From Qipengyuania vulgaris (GTDB taxonomy: Bacteria; Pseudomonadota; Alphaproteobacteria; Sphingomonadales; Sphingomonadaceae), in the NCBI RefSeq assembly GCF_009827325.1, contig NZ_WTYC01000009.1, positions 1 to 64,000 on the forward strand: a stretch of 64,000 bases of DNA, written 5' to 3'. The notes under the pieces were generated by a model. The model searched no databases, was not told the DNA's origin, and worked only from the letters and a program-made list of their open reading frames with translations. Shown here piece by piece: positions 28,305 to 37,900 of the stretch. The first letter of the stretch is position 1; each line of letters starts with the position of its first letter. The position numbers were made by a program, and so were the translations under genes.

Positions 28305-29198
28305 TCACCCGCGCTTCCTCGCCTGCGCATAGCTGCCCAACAGGCGCACGCCGTTGGTCTGGAATTCCAGTTCCTCCAGCGCGGTATCGACACGCGGTTC
28401 GCCGGGCGCACCCTCGATGTCGGCATAGAAGCGCGTGGCGGCGAAGCTCGCCCCCTTCTGGTAGCTTTCCAGCTTGGTCATGTTGACGCCATTGGTCGCA
28501 AAACAGCCGAGCGCCTTGTAGAGGGCGGCCGGGATGTTCTTCACCTCGAAAATGAGCGTCGTCATCGCCTGAACAGTATCGAAAGCAGCATGATGAAGCG
28601 CTTCATTGGCAAGTACCACGAAACGCGTCGTGTTGTCGTGCGCGTCCTCGACCGCCTCCTCGATGATGTCGAGCCCGTAGAGTTCTGCGGCCATCGGCGG
28701 GGCGAGGGCGCAGTATTTCGGGTCCTGCATTTCCGCCACATAGGCGGCTGCACCCGCCGTATCGGCATGCGCCAGGGCCACGATTCCGCGCTTCTGGAGG
28801 TATTCGCGCGACTGGCCGAGCGCCTGCGGATGGCTGTACGCCGCCTCGAAAGGACCCGGCCCGGTGGCCATCAGCGCATGGGTGATGCGCATGAAATGTT
28901 CGGCCACGATGGACAGCCCGCTGTCGGGAAGAAGGAAGTGGATATCCGAAACGCGCCCGTGCTGGCTGTTCTCGATCGGGATCATCGCGCATCCGGCCCG
29001 GCCCCGTTTCACCGCATCGAGCGCATCCTCGAAGCCGAGATAGGGCAGCGGCAGGCACTCCGGATCGAACTGCATCGCCGCCTGATGCGAGTTCGAACCA
29101 GGCGCGCCGCCGAAGGCGATGGCGCGCTCGGGATCGGTCGCAGCGGTCTGCCGCATGGTATCGACCATCTCGATGGCGGGCTTGGCAAAGGTGCGCAT
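28305..29198 (-). CDS. pheA: Prephenate dehydratase
   Basis: Converts prephenate to phenylpyruvate in phenylalanine synthesis. The catalytic domain begins IAFGGAPGSNSHQAA and contains AIPIENS-type MIPIENSQHGRVSD, plus NTTRFVVLA with the conserved TRF. The C-terminal ACT domain (MTTLIFEVKNIPAALYKALG; ESYQKGASFAATRFYADIEG) gives feedback control by phenylalanine. No chorismate mutase domain is present, so it is a monofunctional enzyme. Candidate starts are 29198, 29168 and 29156; 29198 is used. It is divergent from the cytochrome c gene across about 145 bases. Confidence 0.93.
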   Translation of the reverse strand: MRTFAKPAIEMVDTMRQTAATDPERAIAFGGAPGSNSHQAAMQFDPECLPLPYLGFEDALDAVKRGRAGCAMIPIENSQHGRVSDIHFLLPDSGLSIVAEHFMRITHALMATGPGPFEAAYSHPQALGQSREYLQKRGIVALAHADTAGAAAYVAEMQDPKYCALAPPMAAELYGLDIIEEAVEDAHDNTTRFVVLANEALHHAAFDTVQAMTTLIFEVKNIPAALYKALGCFATNGVNMTKLESYQKGASFAATRFYADIEGAPGEPRVDTALEELEFQTNGVRLLGSYAQARKRG

Positions 29199-29344
29199 GC
29201 AAAGGGCTGCTATCGGTGCATTTCCCCAGCCGCAAGCGCTATTGCCGCCAGCCGGCCTGCCGAGGCACTTGCGCGACGGCGCGCTCGGCACTAGAGCGGC
29301 GCGCAACCACCAGACCACCACGGATTCTCGCAGGCTTTCACGCA

Positions 29345-30049
29345 ATGGACGATCGTTTTAACACCGCTTCCGGCTGGGTTCTCTTCTCCGGCATCGTCGC
29401 GCTCGGCGCATCGATCGCTTCGGGCATGTATTTCCATGCCGACAGCCAGGAAGAATTCGAAGACGGCGAATGGGGCTATTTCGTCGAGGGCGAAGAGGAA
29501 GAGGGCGGCGAAGATGCTGGCCCGGACCTCGGCACGCTCCTCGCGTCGGCCGATGCGGCTGCTGGCGAACAGGTCTTCGCCAAGTGCAGCGCCTGTCACA
29601 CCATTGAGCAGGGTGGCGCCAACGGTATCGGCCCGAACCTCTACGGCACGATGGGCAAGGCTATCGCAGGCCATGCAGGCTTTGCCTACTCTTCCGCGCT
29701 GTCCGAAAAGGGCGGCGAATGGACTTGGGAAAACATGGATGCCTGGCTGGAAAGCCCGCGCGGCTTCGCCAGCGGCACCAAGATGAGCTTCGCCGGCCTT
29801 TCGAAGCCGGAAGACCGCGCTAACGTCATGGAATATCTCGCCTCGATGGGCGGCGCTCCGGCCAAGCCGGAACCGGCAGCAGCCGAGCCCGAAGAAACCA
29901 TTGCTGGCGATGCTCCTGGCGCGGGTCCTGGCGCCGTCGAAGGCGTGGCAGCTGATCCCGCTGAAGCCGCTGCTGGCATGGGTGCCGACCAGCCGGTGCC
30001 TGCCGACAATGCAGCGACCGACAATGAGGGCGCTACCAAGGTCGACTAA
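29345..30049 (+). CDS. Membrane-anchored class I cytochrome c
   Basis: 234 aa. The N-terminal helix (GWVLFSGIVALGASIASGMYF) is an uncleaved anchor, followed by an acidic stretch (about 50-65) and one cytochrome c domain with the haem motif CSACHT (about residues 81-86). The distal Met ligand is likely in KMSFAGL, ahead of MEYLASMGG. The C-terminal 65 residues are an Ala/Pro/Glu-rich tail. The layout resembles CycM-type cytochromes that pass electrons from the bc1 complex to aa3 oxidase. A weak hairpin (about 30074-30094) lies between this gene and the convergent rlmE. Confidence 0.9.
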   Translation: MDDRFNTASGWVLFSGIVALGASIASGMYFHADSQEEFEDGEWGYFVEGEEEEGGEDAGPDLGTLLASADAAAGEQVFAKCSACHTIEQGGANGIGPNLYGTMGKAIAGHAGFAYSSALSEKGGEWTWENMDAWLESPRGFASGTKMSFAGLSKPEDRANVMEYLASMGGAPAKPEPAAAEPEETIAGDAPGAGPGAVEGVAADPAEAAAGMGADQPVPADNAATDNEGATKVD

Positions 30050-30095
30050 GCCCGACCTGACAATTCAATGAGAAGCCCCGCCTCGTGCGGCGCTG

Positions 30096-30758
30096 TCAGC
30101 CGCCCTTGAAACCTTGCGCGATGACATACCATTCGCTCGATCCCTTGCGGCTGGCGGGCGGCTTGGCATGTTTGACCGTTTTGAAGTGCTTTTTTAGCAG
30201 GTCGAGCAGGTCCTTGTCGGTCCCTCCCGCCAGCACCTTGGCGAGAAAGGTGCCGCCCTTGTCCAGGTTCTCGATCGCGAACCATGCGGCGGCCTCGACC
30301 AGTCCCATCGTCCGCAAATGGTCGGTCTGCTTGTGGCCGACGGTATTGGCGGCCATGTCGCTCATCACCAGGTCAGACTTCCCGCCCAGCGCTTCCTCAA
30401 GCGCGCGCGGTGCCTCGTCGTCCATGAAATCCATCTGGAAGATCGTGACGCCTTCGATTGGTTCGGTCTCCAGCAGGTCGATGCCGACGACCTGCGCCTT
30501 GGGCACAAGCTTGCGCGCCACCTGCGACCAGCCGCCCGGCGCAATGCCCAGATCGACGATGCGGCTGGCGCCCTTCAGCAGGCCGAACTTTTCGTTCATC
30601 TCGATAAGCTTGTAGGCGGCGCGGCTGCGATAGCCGTCGGCCTTGGCCTGTTTGACATAAGGGTCGTTCAGCTGACGCTGGAGCCAGCGGGTCGAAGATT
30701 CCGAGCGCTTCTTGGCTGTACGAACGCGTGTATCCTTGTCCTTGCCCGATCTAGACAT
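30096..30758 (-). CDS. rlmE: 23S rRNA 2'-O-ribose uridine-2552 methyltransferase
   Basis: RlmE/FtsJ methylates the ribose of U2552 in the ribosomal A-site helix. 220 aa. N-terminal STRWLQRQLNDPYVKQAK and RSRAAYKLIEMNEKF, SAM-binding IVDLGIAPGGWSQVA, and DLVMSDMAANTVGH are the family's landmarks; the catalytic Lys-Asp-Lys-Glu residues lie in these segments and in GGTFLAKVLAG. The start follows the stop of the Ppx/GppA gene by one base, so the two form an operon. Confidence 0.96.
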   Translation of the reverse strand: MSRSGKDKDTRVRTAKKRSESSTRWLQRQLNDPYVKQAKADGYRSRAAYKLIEMNEKFGLLKGASRIVDLGIAPGGWSQVARKLVPKAQVVGIDLLETEPIEGVTIFQMDFMDDEAPRALEEALGGKSDLVMSDMAANTVGHKQTDHLRTMGLVEAAAWFAIENLDKGGTFLAKVLAGGTDKDLLDLLKKHFKTVKHAKPPASRKGSSEWYVIAQGFKGG

Positions 30759-30759
30759 T

Positions 30760-31989
30760 CTACTCTTTCATTCGTTGGAGGGCCGCGCGGCTCTGCTCCC
30801 CTGTCGCATCGGCCGCCATCAGGCTGCGCAGGATGCCCTCCCGAATGCCGCGGTCGGCCACGCCCAAAGTCGCTGATGGCCAGATGTCGAGAATGCTTTC
30901 GAGGATCGCGCAGCCCGCCACCACGAGGTTGGCCCGGTCGTCGCCAATGCAGGGCAGCTGCCGCCGGTCATGCCCGCTCATGTGCGAAAGCTTGAGCGAA
31001 ATGTCGCGCATGGCCTGCGAAGGCAGGATCAGCCCATCGACCGCCTGCCGATCGTATTGCGGCAATTCCAGGTGCAGGCTGGCCAGTGTCGTCACCGTCC
31101 CGCTGGTGCCGAGGAGGCGGATCGGGTGCGGGCCCTTGGTAAATTCGTGGATGCGTTCGGCGAAGGGCTTGAAACTGTCGTGCACGGTCCGGCGCATCCG
31201 GCGGTAGCGATCGACGCGCAGGTCTTCGCTCTCGTCCGATCCCGTTACGGTGTCGGTCAGCGAAACGACCCCCCAGGGCACGCTCATCCAGTCGATGATG
31301 CGCGGCACGGCGCCGCTCGGCTCGACCAGTACCAATTCGGTCGATCCGCCACCGATATCGAAGATGACGGCCGGGCCATCGCCATCCTCGAGCAGGATAT
31401 GGCAGCCGAGCACCGCCAGCCGTGCCTCTTCCTGCGCCGAAATGATATCGAGCACAATGCCCGTTTCCTCGCGCACACGCTCGATGAATTCCGCACCATT
31501 GGACGCGCGGCGGCATGCTTCGGTGGCGACGGAGCGGGCCAGATGGACGTGGCGGCGGCGCAGCTTTTCGGCACAGACATGAAGTGCGGCGAGCGTTCGC
31601 TCCATCGCATCGTCTGACAGGCGCCCGCTAGCCGCCAGACCTTCGCCGAGCCGGACCACGCGGCTGAACGCATCGATTACGGTGAAATTCTCGCCCGAAG
31701 GCCGCGCAATCAGCAGCCGGCAGTTGTTGGTGCCCAGATCGAGCGCGGCATAGGCCTGCCTGCGACCGCGCAGAAATTGCGCGGAGGCATCTGCGGGGGC
31801 TTCTGCGCCGTTTTCATCGCGTGGCGTCGCATCGCGAGCTTTCGCTCCGTTGTGCTTGGAGCGTTTTTCGGGCCGGGAGGGGCGCTTGTAGCGGAAATCG
31901 GCTACCTTGCCGGACGTGCCGCCCCTTGTCTTACCGTGGCCCCTGTTCATGTCCGGCGGAGAGTGTTCCGCCATGGGGGTATCTTTCAT
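30760..31989 (-). CDS. Ppx/GppA phosphatase family protein
   Basis: 409 aa of the ASKHA fold; members hydrolyse polyphosphate or pppGpp. A basic, probably disordered N-terminus (1-70) precedes AALDLGTNNCRLLIA (phosphate-1 loop, about 78-92). FDIGGGSTELVLVE (about 203-216) and LLGTSGTVTTLA (about 285-296) are the other nucleotide-binding motifs, and the C-terminus has VADRGIREGILRSLMA. It is shorter than E. coli Ppx and lacks the HD-like C-terminal domain. The ATG at 31974 is an alternative start. Operon with rlmE. Confidence 0.92.
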   Translation of the reverse strand: MKDTPMAEHSPPDMNRGHGKTRGGTSGKVADFRYKRPSRPEKRSKHNGAKARDATPRDENGAEAPADASAQFLRGRRQAYAALDLGTNNCRLLIARPSGENFTVIDAFSRVVRLGEGLAASGRLSDDAMERTLAALHVCAEKLRRRHVHLARSVATEACRRASNGAEFIERVREETGIVLDIISAQEEARLAVLGCHILLEDGDGPAVIFDIGGGSTELVLVEPSGAVPRIIDWMSVPWGVVSLTDTVTGSDESEDLRVDRYRRMRRTVHDSFKPFAERIHEFTKGPHPIRLLGTSGTVTTLASLHLELPQYDRQAVDGLILPSQAMRDISLKLSHMSGHDRRQLPCIGDDRANLVVAGCAILESILDIWPSATLGVADRGIREGILRSLMAADATGEQSRAALQRMKE

Positions 31990-32152
31990 TATTCCTCCCG
32001 CACGAAACTGCTTCGCGCGGGGACCTGACAGCGATGCTAGCGGGAGGAACCCTTTGGGGCAAGCGGAAGGGTTGACCTCGCGCCCCCGCGAAACTAGATG
32101 CGCGGCCTCTCCTGCGGAGGCGAGACGATTCTCGTACCTGCCGTATGGCTGA

Positions 32153-32226
32153 TGCCCCGTCGTCTAATGGTAAGACTACGGACTCTGACTCCGTCAATTG
32201 AGGTTCGAATCCTCACGGGGCATCCA
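32153..32226 (+). tRNA. tRNA-Gln (anticodon CTG)
   Basis: Cloverleaf read directly: acceptor TGCCCCG pairs with CGGGGCA; the D-arm has GTCT...AGAC around AATGGTA. The anticodon stem ACGGA/TCCGT holds loop CTCTGAC, giving anticodon CTG (reads CAG). The T-arm TGAGG-TTCGAAT-CCTCA is complete, and CCA is encoded. 74 nt including CCA. Confidence 0.97.
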
Positions 32227-32571
32227 CTGATTTTCCTCAGAAAATCAGGAATTTGTCGCTTAACACACCACGGGTTTTAAGTCCCAACAGGCTCTGCGGA
32301 ATTTTTCCGAAGCCTGGCACGTAGGCTTCGAGCGGGTTCGCAGCTTCGCGCGTGCCCATTTTGCGCAGAGCTTTGCAGTCATCCTGATTGCGCACATCCC
32401 CGGTACGACCGGCCTCGCGGGGCAAGGGAACCACGTTCACTGTGCGATCCTGTCGAGGAAGCTCAACATCAACGGATTTGGCGGGGCGTGCACGACCCTT
32501 TGCAGCGATCGGGGCTATGAAGCCGCCGTCGCTGTGTGGCAGGTTCACAAGAAGAACTGGAAAGCTGCAGC
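32227..32571 (+). other. Post-tRNA stretch with open but start-less reading frame
   Basis: No intact gene is identified. One plus frame is open from 32264 to a TGA at 32573-32575 and reads protein-like near its end (GYEAAVAVWQVHKKNWKAAA), but it has no clear start codon or ribosome binding site. Its TGA overlaps the ATG of the next frame (ATGA). The opposite strand is also open through the segment. This may be the decayed 3' part of an older gene coupled to the interrupted gene that follows. Confidence 0.35.
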
Positions 32572-33075
32572 ATGAGCGAAGAAGAGAACGCCAAGCCCTC
32601 TGAATTCCTGGCGAGCTATTTGGCCCGCAAAGGACCGAACGAAGTCGAAAAGGTGTAAGCCTCCGTGGACCTCGCGCGCCAGATGCTGGAAAGCGGGGAG
32701 GTCGAGCTATACGGGGAGGGGGAGAACCCCTTCGAGCTGCCTCCCTACCCATGGGAGGTCAGCGAGGTTCGATCAAACGCTCCGAGGCGTATTTACCTTG
32801 GGCAAGTGAGCGACCTCGCGACGGGGCAGGGCCACACGGTCTATTTCGCGGCCGGTCTTGCCCGGGACGAAGACGAGTTTCGCCGGCAGCTGGTGCCTCA
32901 CATTGGGCACACGCTCGCCAACGGCGCCAAGGTGAACCCCGGGCTAGGAGACTTCCAGTTCTCGAAGACCTTCATTTCGCCGTCGTTGCGGCAAACCTTG
33001 GAGAAGTTCGACGAAGGTAAAGGCGCGCCAGCCGGATTCTTCTTTCTAAGCCGATGGCACGAAAACCGGTCGTGA
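32572..33075 (+). pseudogene. Unknown gene interrupted by an in-frame TAA
   Basis: An ATG at 32572 opens 28 codons (ending NEVEKV), then TAA at 32656-32658, after which the same frame continues without interruption for 138 more codons to 33075. The second part has a possible GTG start at 32665 and reads as a soluble protein (YLGQVSDLATGQGHTVYFAA; GFFFLSRWHENRS). Because frame and protein-like composition continue on both sides, a nonsense mutation in one 167-codon gene is the simplest view. Alternatively translation now restarts at GTG 32665 and gives 136 aa. The family is not recognised. A long hairpin follows at 33085. Confidence 0.55.
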
Positions 33076-33084
33076 ACCGTCACC

Positions 33085-33130
33085 AGATCGGCACCCACAC
33101 CCCGCTGAGCGTGGATGGGGGTGCCGATCT
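33085..33130. terminator. Long hairpin, probable bidirectional terminator
   Basis: AGATCGGCACCC (33085-33096) pairs perfectly with GGGTGCCGATCT (33119-33130), giving a 12-bp stem with a 22-base loop that can itself pair further. It sits between the interrupted gene (plus) and the end of the five-gene surface operon (minus, 33208), a natural place for termination from both sides. There is no long T-tract. Confidence 0.6.
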
Positions 33131-33207
33131 ATTTGGACGATAGTCCGACGGCGACCGCTGCACCAAAATGTTAGCGTCAATCTTCTCGAAAGTTCGAAAA
33201 GCGGTTC

Positions 33208-34947
33208 TTATTCTATGAGATACCGAGCCTTCACCGTAAAAGTTGAGGAGGGCGCGAATGCACCTGAAGGTTTCAAGCGGAAGTTTGTGATTCCACTGTC
33301 GCAGCCCGCCGCGTCAAGCGTTGGCACGTAGTCCCAGGTCACGCCTCCATCGGAGGAGAACTCAAGGTCATCAGTAGCTGACGACAGACCTGTATAGGAG
33401 AATGCTAGTCCGGAGGTCGGTGAACCGTCCACGAAGGCGATCGGACCCGTCGATCCCATTTCGACCAAGCAAAGTGCAGCTTGTGGCGGACCACTATCTG
33501 ACACAATCACAGAGTTCGCATCCAGAGCGACTGCGTTCGGGTTGGAAACTCCAATCGTGTACTCAACGATGGCGCCAGGTATTGGGAATGGGCGTGTGGT
33601 TCCATTCTTGGGGTCGCTAAATACGGAACTAACCTTTGTGGCGGTTATCGGCTGGACCGGACTTTGCGAGTATGTCGCTTGTGCAATCGGTGTGGATGCT
33701 AATCCGAACACACCACGAGCAGAATTTGTGAAGCTTCCAGCATTTGGAGGTCGTGAAACAGTATATCGGAGTGTGACTGATCCGCCGGCTCGGACGAAGT
33801 ATGAGCTCCCCTTTTTACCGATGAATTCTAACGTGCCGGTGCTTCCGGCAACAGGGATTTGACTGGAATTTGAAGTTTGGACTTCGCTGGAGCTGGTTAT
33901 GGCAACAAAGCTCATCCCTGAGGGAAGGGTGTCGACTATCCGATCCACTATTGCGTCGTGGACTGACGGGTTGGAGATTGTGACCGTGTAGGTAAGATTT
34001 CCTATCGCCCCGACGATCCCTATCTCCTGATCGATAGTTTTTGATATTTGGAAGGGATTTGTCGCACCTGGAAAGCTGATCGAAACAACGCTTGCATCAT
34101 TGGTGCCGGTGTATTTCAGCTGAGTTCCGCTAGTTTGAACCGCATATGGTTTCGCCGTCGTAGATCTGCCTGCGCACTGATACGTGAAGTAATATCGTAC
34201 GGTGATATGGTAGCCATTTCCGGGCTGCTTGGCTGTCTGAATAACGTAGATCCTGTTGGACATACCGGCAGGCGCGCCAGCGACGTTGGATGATCTCACT
34301 TCCGATCCAACCATTTGAAAGCACTCTGCGTCAAAAGATTGGAGCGCACTGGGTTGAAGAAGGAACTCGTCCCCGCGATCGGAACCGCCAAAATCGTATT
34401 TGGCGTCAAAGTATACAGTCTGCCCAACCACAGCGCCCGACCCCAAGGACGACCCGATCAATTGCCCGCCAGCATTGGCACTGATCGAGTTGGCGATAAC
34501 GAGGCTAAAATTCGAGAGCTGAGTTCCGGCGCTAGAGCTCATTGTAACTGTTGCGTTGGCACCCGCACCAAAGCTGCAGCCGTAACCAGTAAACCAATAA
34601 ACTGCGATACTCTCGCCCGGATCCAATGCTCCGATATACTGGGTCGCTGGCTGCCCGCCAGCCAAGTACACATTCGAGTTCAAACCCCCGAGCGTGACGG
34701 TGGCATTCGTTGTTCTGCTTGTAGAAGTGTTGCGAACGATCCCGCCAACGTAAGCAGCTGTAGGCCCTTCTGCAGGACAATTGTTGGAATCCGCAGTCAG
34801 CTTCTGGAGGTTGGTGCTGCTGTTGCCTGAGCGCAATTCGAACGAAAGGCTGGCTGACGCAGCTGTCGCAAAAAGCCCCATCACGAGCAGGGCCAAAAAT
34901 CCGCGGAGAGCCGACAGAAAGAAGATGGGCAAGTTCAACACGTTCAC
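33208..34947 (-). CDS. DUF11-repeat exported protein (operon gene 5)
   Basis: 579 aa with a signal peptide (about 1-33: GFLALLVMGLFATAASAS). The N-terminal half is Ser/Thr/Asn-rich with several Cys. Two DUF11-type modules follow: about 300-420 (LTYTVTISNPSVHDAIVDRI, then TLPSGMSFVA) and about 440-545 (KVSSVFSDPKNG, PIPGAIVEYTIGVSNP). DUF11 modules are Ig-like building blocks of surface proteins. The start is GTG, overlapping the TGA of the barrel gene (GTGA) after a GGAAGG ribosome binding site, so translation is coupled to it. Base use is markedly less GC-rich than in the flanking housekeeping genes. Confidence 0.85.
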   Translation of the reverse strand: MNVLNLPIFFLSALRGFLALLVMGLFATAASASLSFELRSGNSSTNLQKLTADSNNCPAEGPTAAYVGGIVRNTSTSRTTNATVTLGGLNSNVYLAGGQPATQYIGALDPGESIAVYWFTGYGCSFGAGANATVTMSSSAGTQLSNFSLVIANSISANAGGQLIGSSLGSGAVVGQTVYFDAKYDFGGSDRGDEFLLQPSALQSFDAECFQMVGSEVRSSNVAGAPAGMSNRIYVIQTAKQPGNGYHITVRYYFTYQCAGRSTTAKPYAVQTSGTQLKYTGTNDASVVSISFPGATNPFQISKTIDQEIGIVGAIGNLTYTVTISNPSVHDAIVDRIVDTLPSGMSFVAITSSSEVQTSNSSQIPVAGSTGTLEFIGKKGSSYFVRAGGSVTLRYTVSRPPNAGSFTNSARGVFGLASTPIAQATYSQSPVQPITATKVSSVFSDPKNGTTRPFPIPGAIVEYTIGVSNPNAVALDANSVIVSDSGPPQAALCLVEMGSTGPIAFVDGSPTSGLAFSYTGLSSATDDLEFSSDGGVTWDYVPTLDAAGCDSGITNFRLKPSGAFAPSSTFTVKARYLIE

Positions 34948-37900
34948 CTTCCAATACCAAGAAAGGAAAAGGTGTCAGCATCGAACTTCATGCGGATGCT
35001 GGTGTAGAGTCCTTCGTCGGTATTTCGGGCGGCAGAAAAGTCCTCATCACGAAAGCCCCGCAAGTTATATCCTACAGTGAGGAGGACATCATTTTTGGGA
35101 GAGAAACCCAACTCCGGTCCGAACGAGAAGCTGGTGTAGCCGTCGGTAAGGTTACTGCGGACTGTTGCAAGACCACCGATCTCGAATCTCTCGCCAATTC
35201 CAATCCGTGCGTCGACCCCAGCAAGGAGAGAGAAACCTTCAATCGAAAGACTCTCAATCGCATCAAAATTGTAGCGCCCACCAACAAAGAGACCAAACTC
35301 GCTGCGGTTCATCGAACGACCTTCTTCAATATCGTTGCGACTAGGAGACCAATTGGTAGAAACACTCCCGATCAGACGACGCGACTTGGCCTCTCCATTG
35401 ACGATGAGCGCGCTACGACCTGAGGGTCCTGTTTCCCCATCAATCGCCCCAGTCACGCTATCGCTGCGATATTCGAGTTTCGCGAGAAAGCCGAAATCAG
35501 AACTCTCAGGGCGATATGCTGCAGCGATGCTTCCGTCAAAGATCTCCGATTCCGACCCCGTATTGCTCTCCGCCCGGGTCCAGGTGAATCCCGAACCTAG
35601 AACGCTGCCTTCGCCCAGCTGGCGAATAGCGCCGAACGTCAGGCCAGTGCGGTCCGATTGTTCACCGTCCCGGTGTTCGCCCCGAGCGTTCGCAGCCCAG
35701 CGGTCTTTGCGCCAGCTAGCTCCAAGCGTGATTGCGGCAAAGTCCTCAAAGAGCTGCCCATCCTGACCCAGATGCCCCCCACTGGAAACAGGGTGCTGCG
35801 GGTTGATGACCTTGCTCTGGTCGACACCGCCGAGCTGACGATTTACGTCGATTGTTCCGTCGAGTGTCAGGTGGCTCGACAAGGTAAAGCTTTGAGCGAG
35901 GCCAAAGGCCGCATAGCTTCGCGCTCCCAATTCCGAAATCGATTGCTGGCCGAGCATGCCTGTTGCACGAGCTCCGGCCCAAGGGCTCACTTCAACGCCG
36001 CCCTGCAGCGTCTCGGCGTCGATGGCTTTCCCTTCGGCAACCTCGTAGGTGCCGATGAGGCGGACGTCTTTCGCCACAGAGTACCTGGCACCAACCCGGT
36101 GCCGGGTAGGCAGGTCAATTGATTCCGTCGCTGAAAGTGCGATGCTGGTGCTAGCATTGATCTCCAGGCGATTGTCTAGGAGCCGATGACTGGCACCACC
36201 TTCGAGAACCGTGGAGGACCCACTCGTTCCATCGCGATAACGATCGTCAAAATGTGCCAGACCCAGGCGCAGGCTCGTCGACTGCTCGCGATAGCCCGCC
36301 TGAATCTGAATGGCGTTACGGCGAGCATCATCGGTCAGGCTGCTATCGTGCCATGCACTGCCAGTGACTCCGAGAGTCTCGGAAATCGAATACCGTGCAT
36401 CGACTCCCATCTTTCGGCGTCCCTGCTCGGCGCCGTTTTGTTGCCCCACACCGAAGTCAGGTTCGACCGTACGCGCAAAGGCGATGACGTCCAGATCACC
36501 GGTGTGATGTTCTGCTTCGACCTGCCACGCCGCAGAAACTACGCCGTTCTTAACACTGGCAGCCGCCTCGGAACGTAGTTCGGTCGAACTACCGAGCCGC
36601 GCCTTCACATCCACTGCGAGCATTTCGGTCCGCGCGCCATCGCCTTCGTCAGTGACGAAAGTGCTGCCCAGACGTAGATCACCGTCCGCAACCAGAACAT
36701 CACTCCGGACACCAGCATTCAGTTGGCCGGTGCTACGCGGATCCTGTGTCTCGTAATCGATGACGATGAATTGCGGATTCAGATCGAAATCTCGACTCAG
36801 GACGGGCTCTTTGAAGCGGATTGTGCCGGACAGGAGGTCCAAATCGTAATCGATAAAGCGCGTCAATTCCCGGCGTTCAACGATGATTTCCGAGCGGAAA
36901 CGGTCTCGTATTTCGAGAGCCACGGTCTCGGAGTTCGGTACGATTGCGCGGCTTGAAAGGCGATAGGGACCAGTGAGACCATTTCCCTGGATTTCGTCGC
37001 GCCGAAAACGGGTTTCGATATCCGCAGCAAAGCCCTGTACGTGTAAGGCACCAAAACGTCCTTCGGCTTTCACACCAGTCGCAGCCCGGTCGTAACGCGC
37101 AAGGTTTGTCTGGTTGAACCCGGTGCGAAAATCCCCGTAGATCGCATAGAAAGTGCTTGTTTCTACGCGAAGGTAGAGCTTCTCACGACTGGCTGCGTCG
37201 AAGCGACGCGCCGATCCGTCCGCGAAAACAGTGTAATAAGCATCGGGATCAATGCTTCCTTGGAAACGCTGCTCGTCCTTCTGTTTCGCGCTATCATATG
37301 CGGCGGTGAGCAGGAATTTTCCGAGAACCTTGCCCTTAGCATAGAATGCAACCCGTCCTTCTTGACCGAGATCGCTGTCAAAGGACCCGTTCACCTCCAT
37401 GTTGTCAGCGATGGTGCGCGCGCCAAGCGACGCTTCCGCGAGGCCGACCAAGGTCCAATCCGTGTCACCAGGTACAACCCAAGCTTCGATTTTTTCGCGG
37501 CGGGTGATCTTGCCGTCGGTGAAAGTGAAATCCAAATCGAGCTGGCCGCTCACAAGAGTGGGGGAAAGTTCTATCAAGGCAACGCCGTCATCCCCTCGGA
37601 TCGTCCAAGTAGGCTTTGCTCCGGAAAGACCGCCAAGCTGGCGCAATTGCATTGCCTCAAGAGCCTCAGCACTCTCGTAGGGGGCATTGATCTCAACCGC
37701 GCCGGATACGCCGCTGCGCACTGGCTGTCCCTTCCGGTCCGTAATCCGAACGGCAACAACGGACTTTGTGGTTCCGTCGGCCACTAGGCGCGACTGGTCG
37801 GCAACAAGGCTCACGTTCGATGGAGCACCTGAAAAGTGGACGATCCGCTCAAATTGGTTTGAAGAGGAACCGTTCGCGTTCGACACGTCGGCAATGAGCC

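Noticed and set aside
32205-32226. Possible attachment site at the tRNA-Gln 3' end
   Set aside because: No second copy of the tRNA 3' end was found within the window, so no att pair can be claimed.
32237-32752. 171-aa minus frame behind the tRNA
   Set aside because: It overlaps both the start-less plus frame and the interrupted gene; no domain, no ribosome binding site, Arg/Pro-rich start. An integrase was looked for here and not found.
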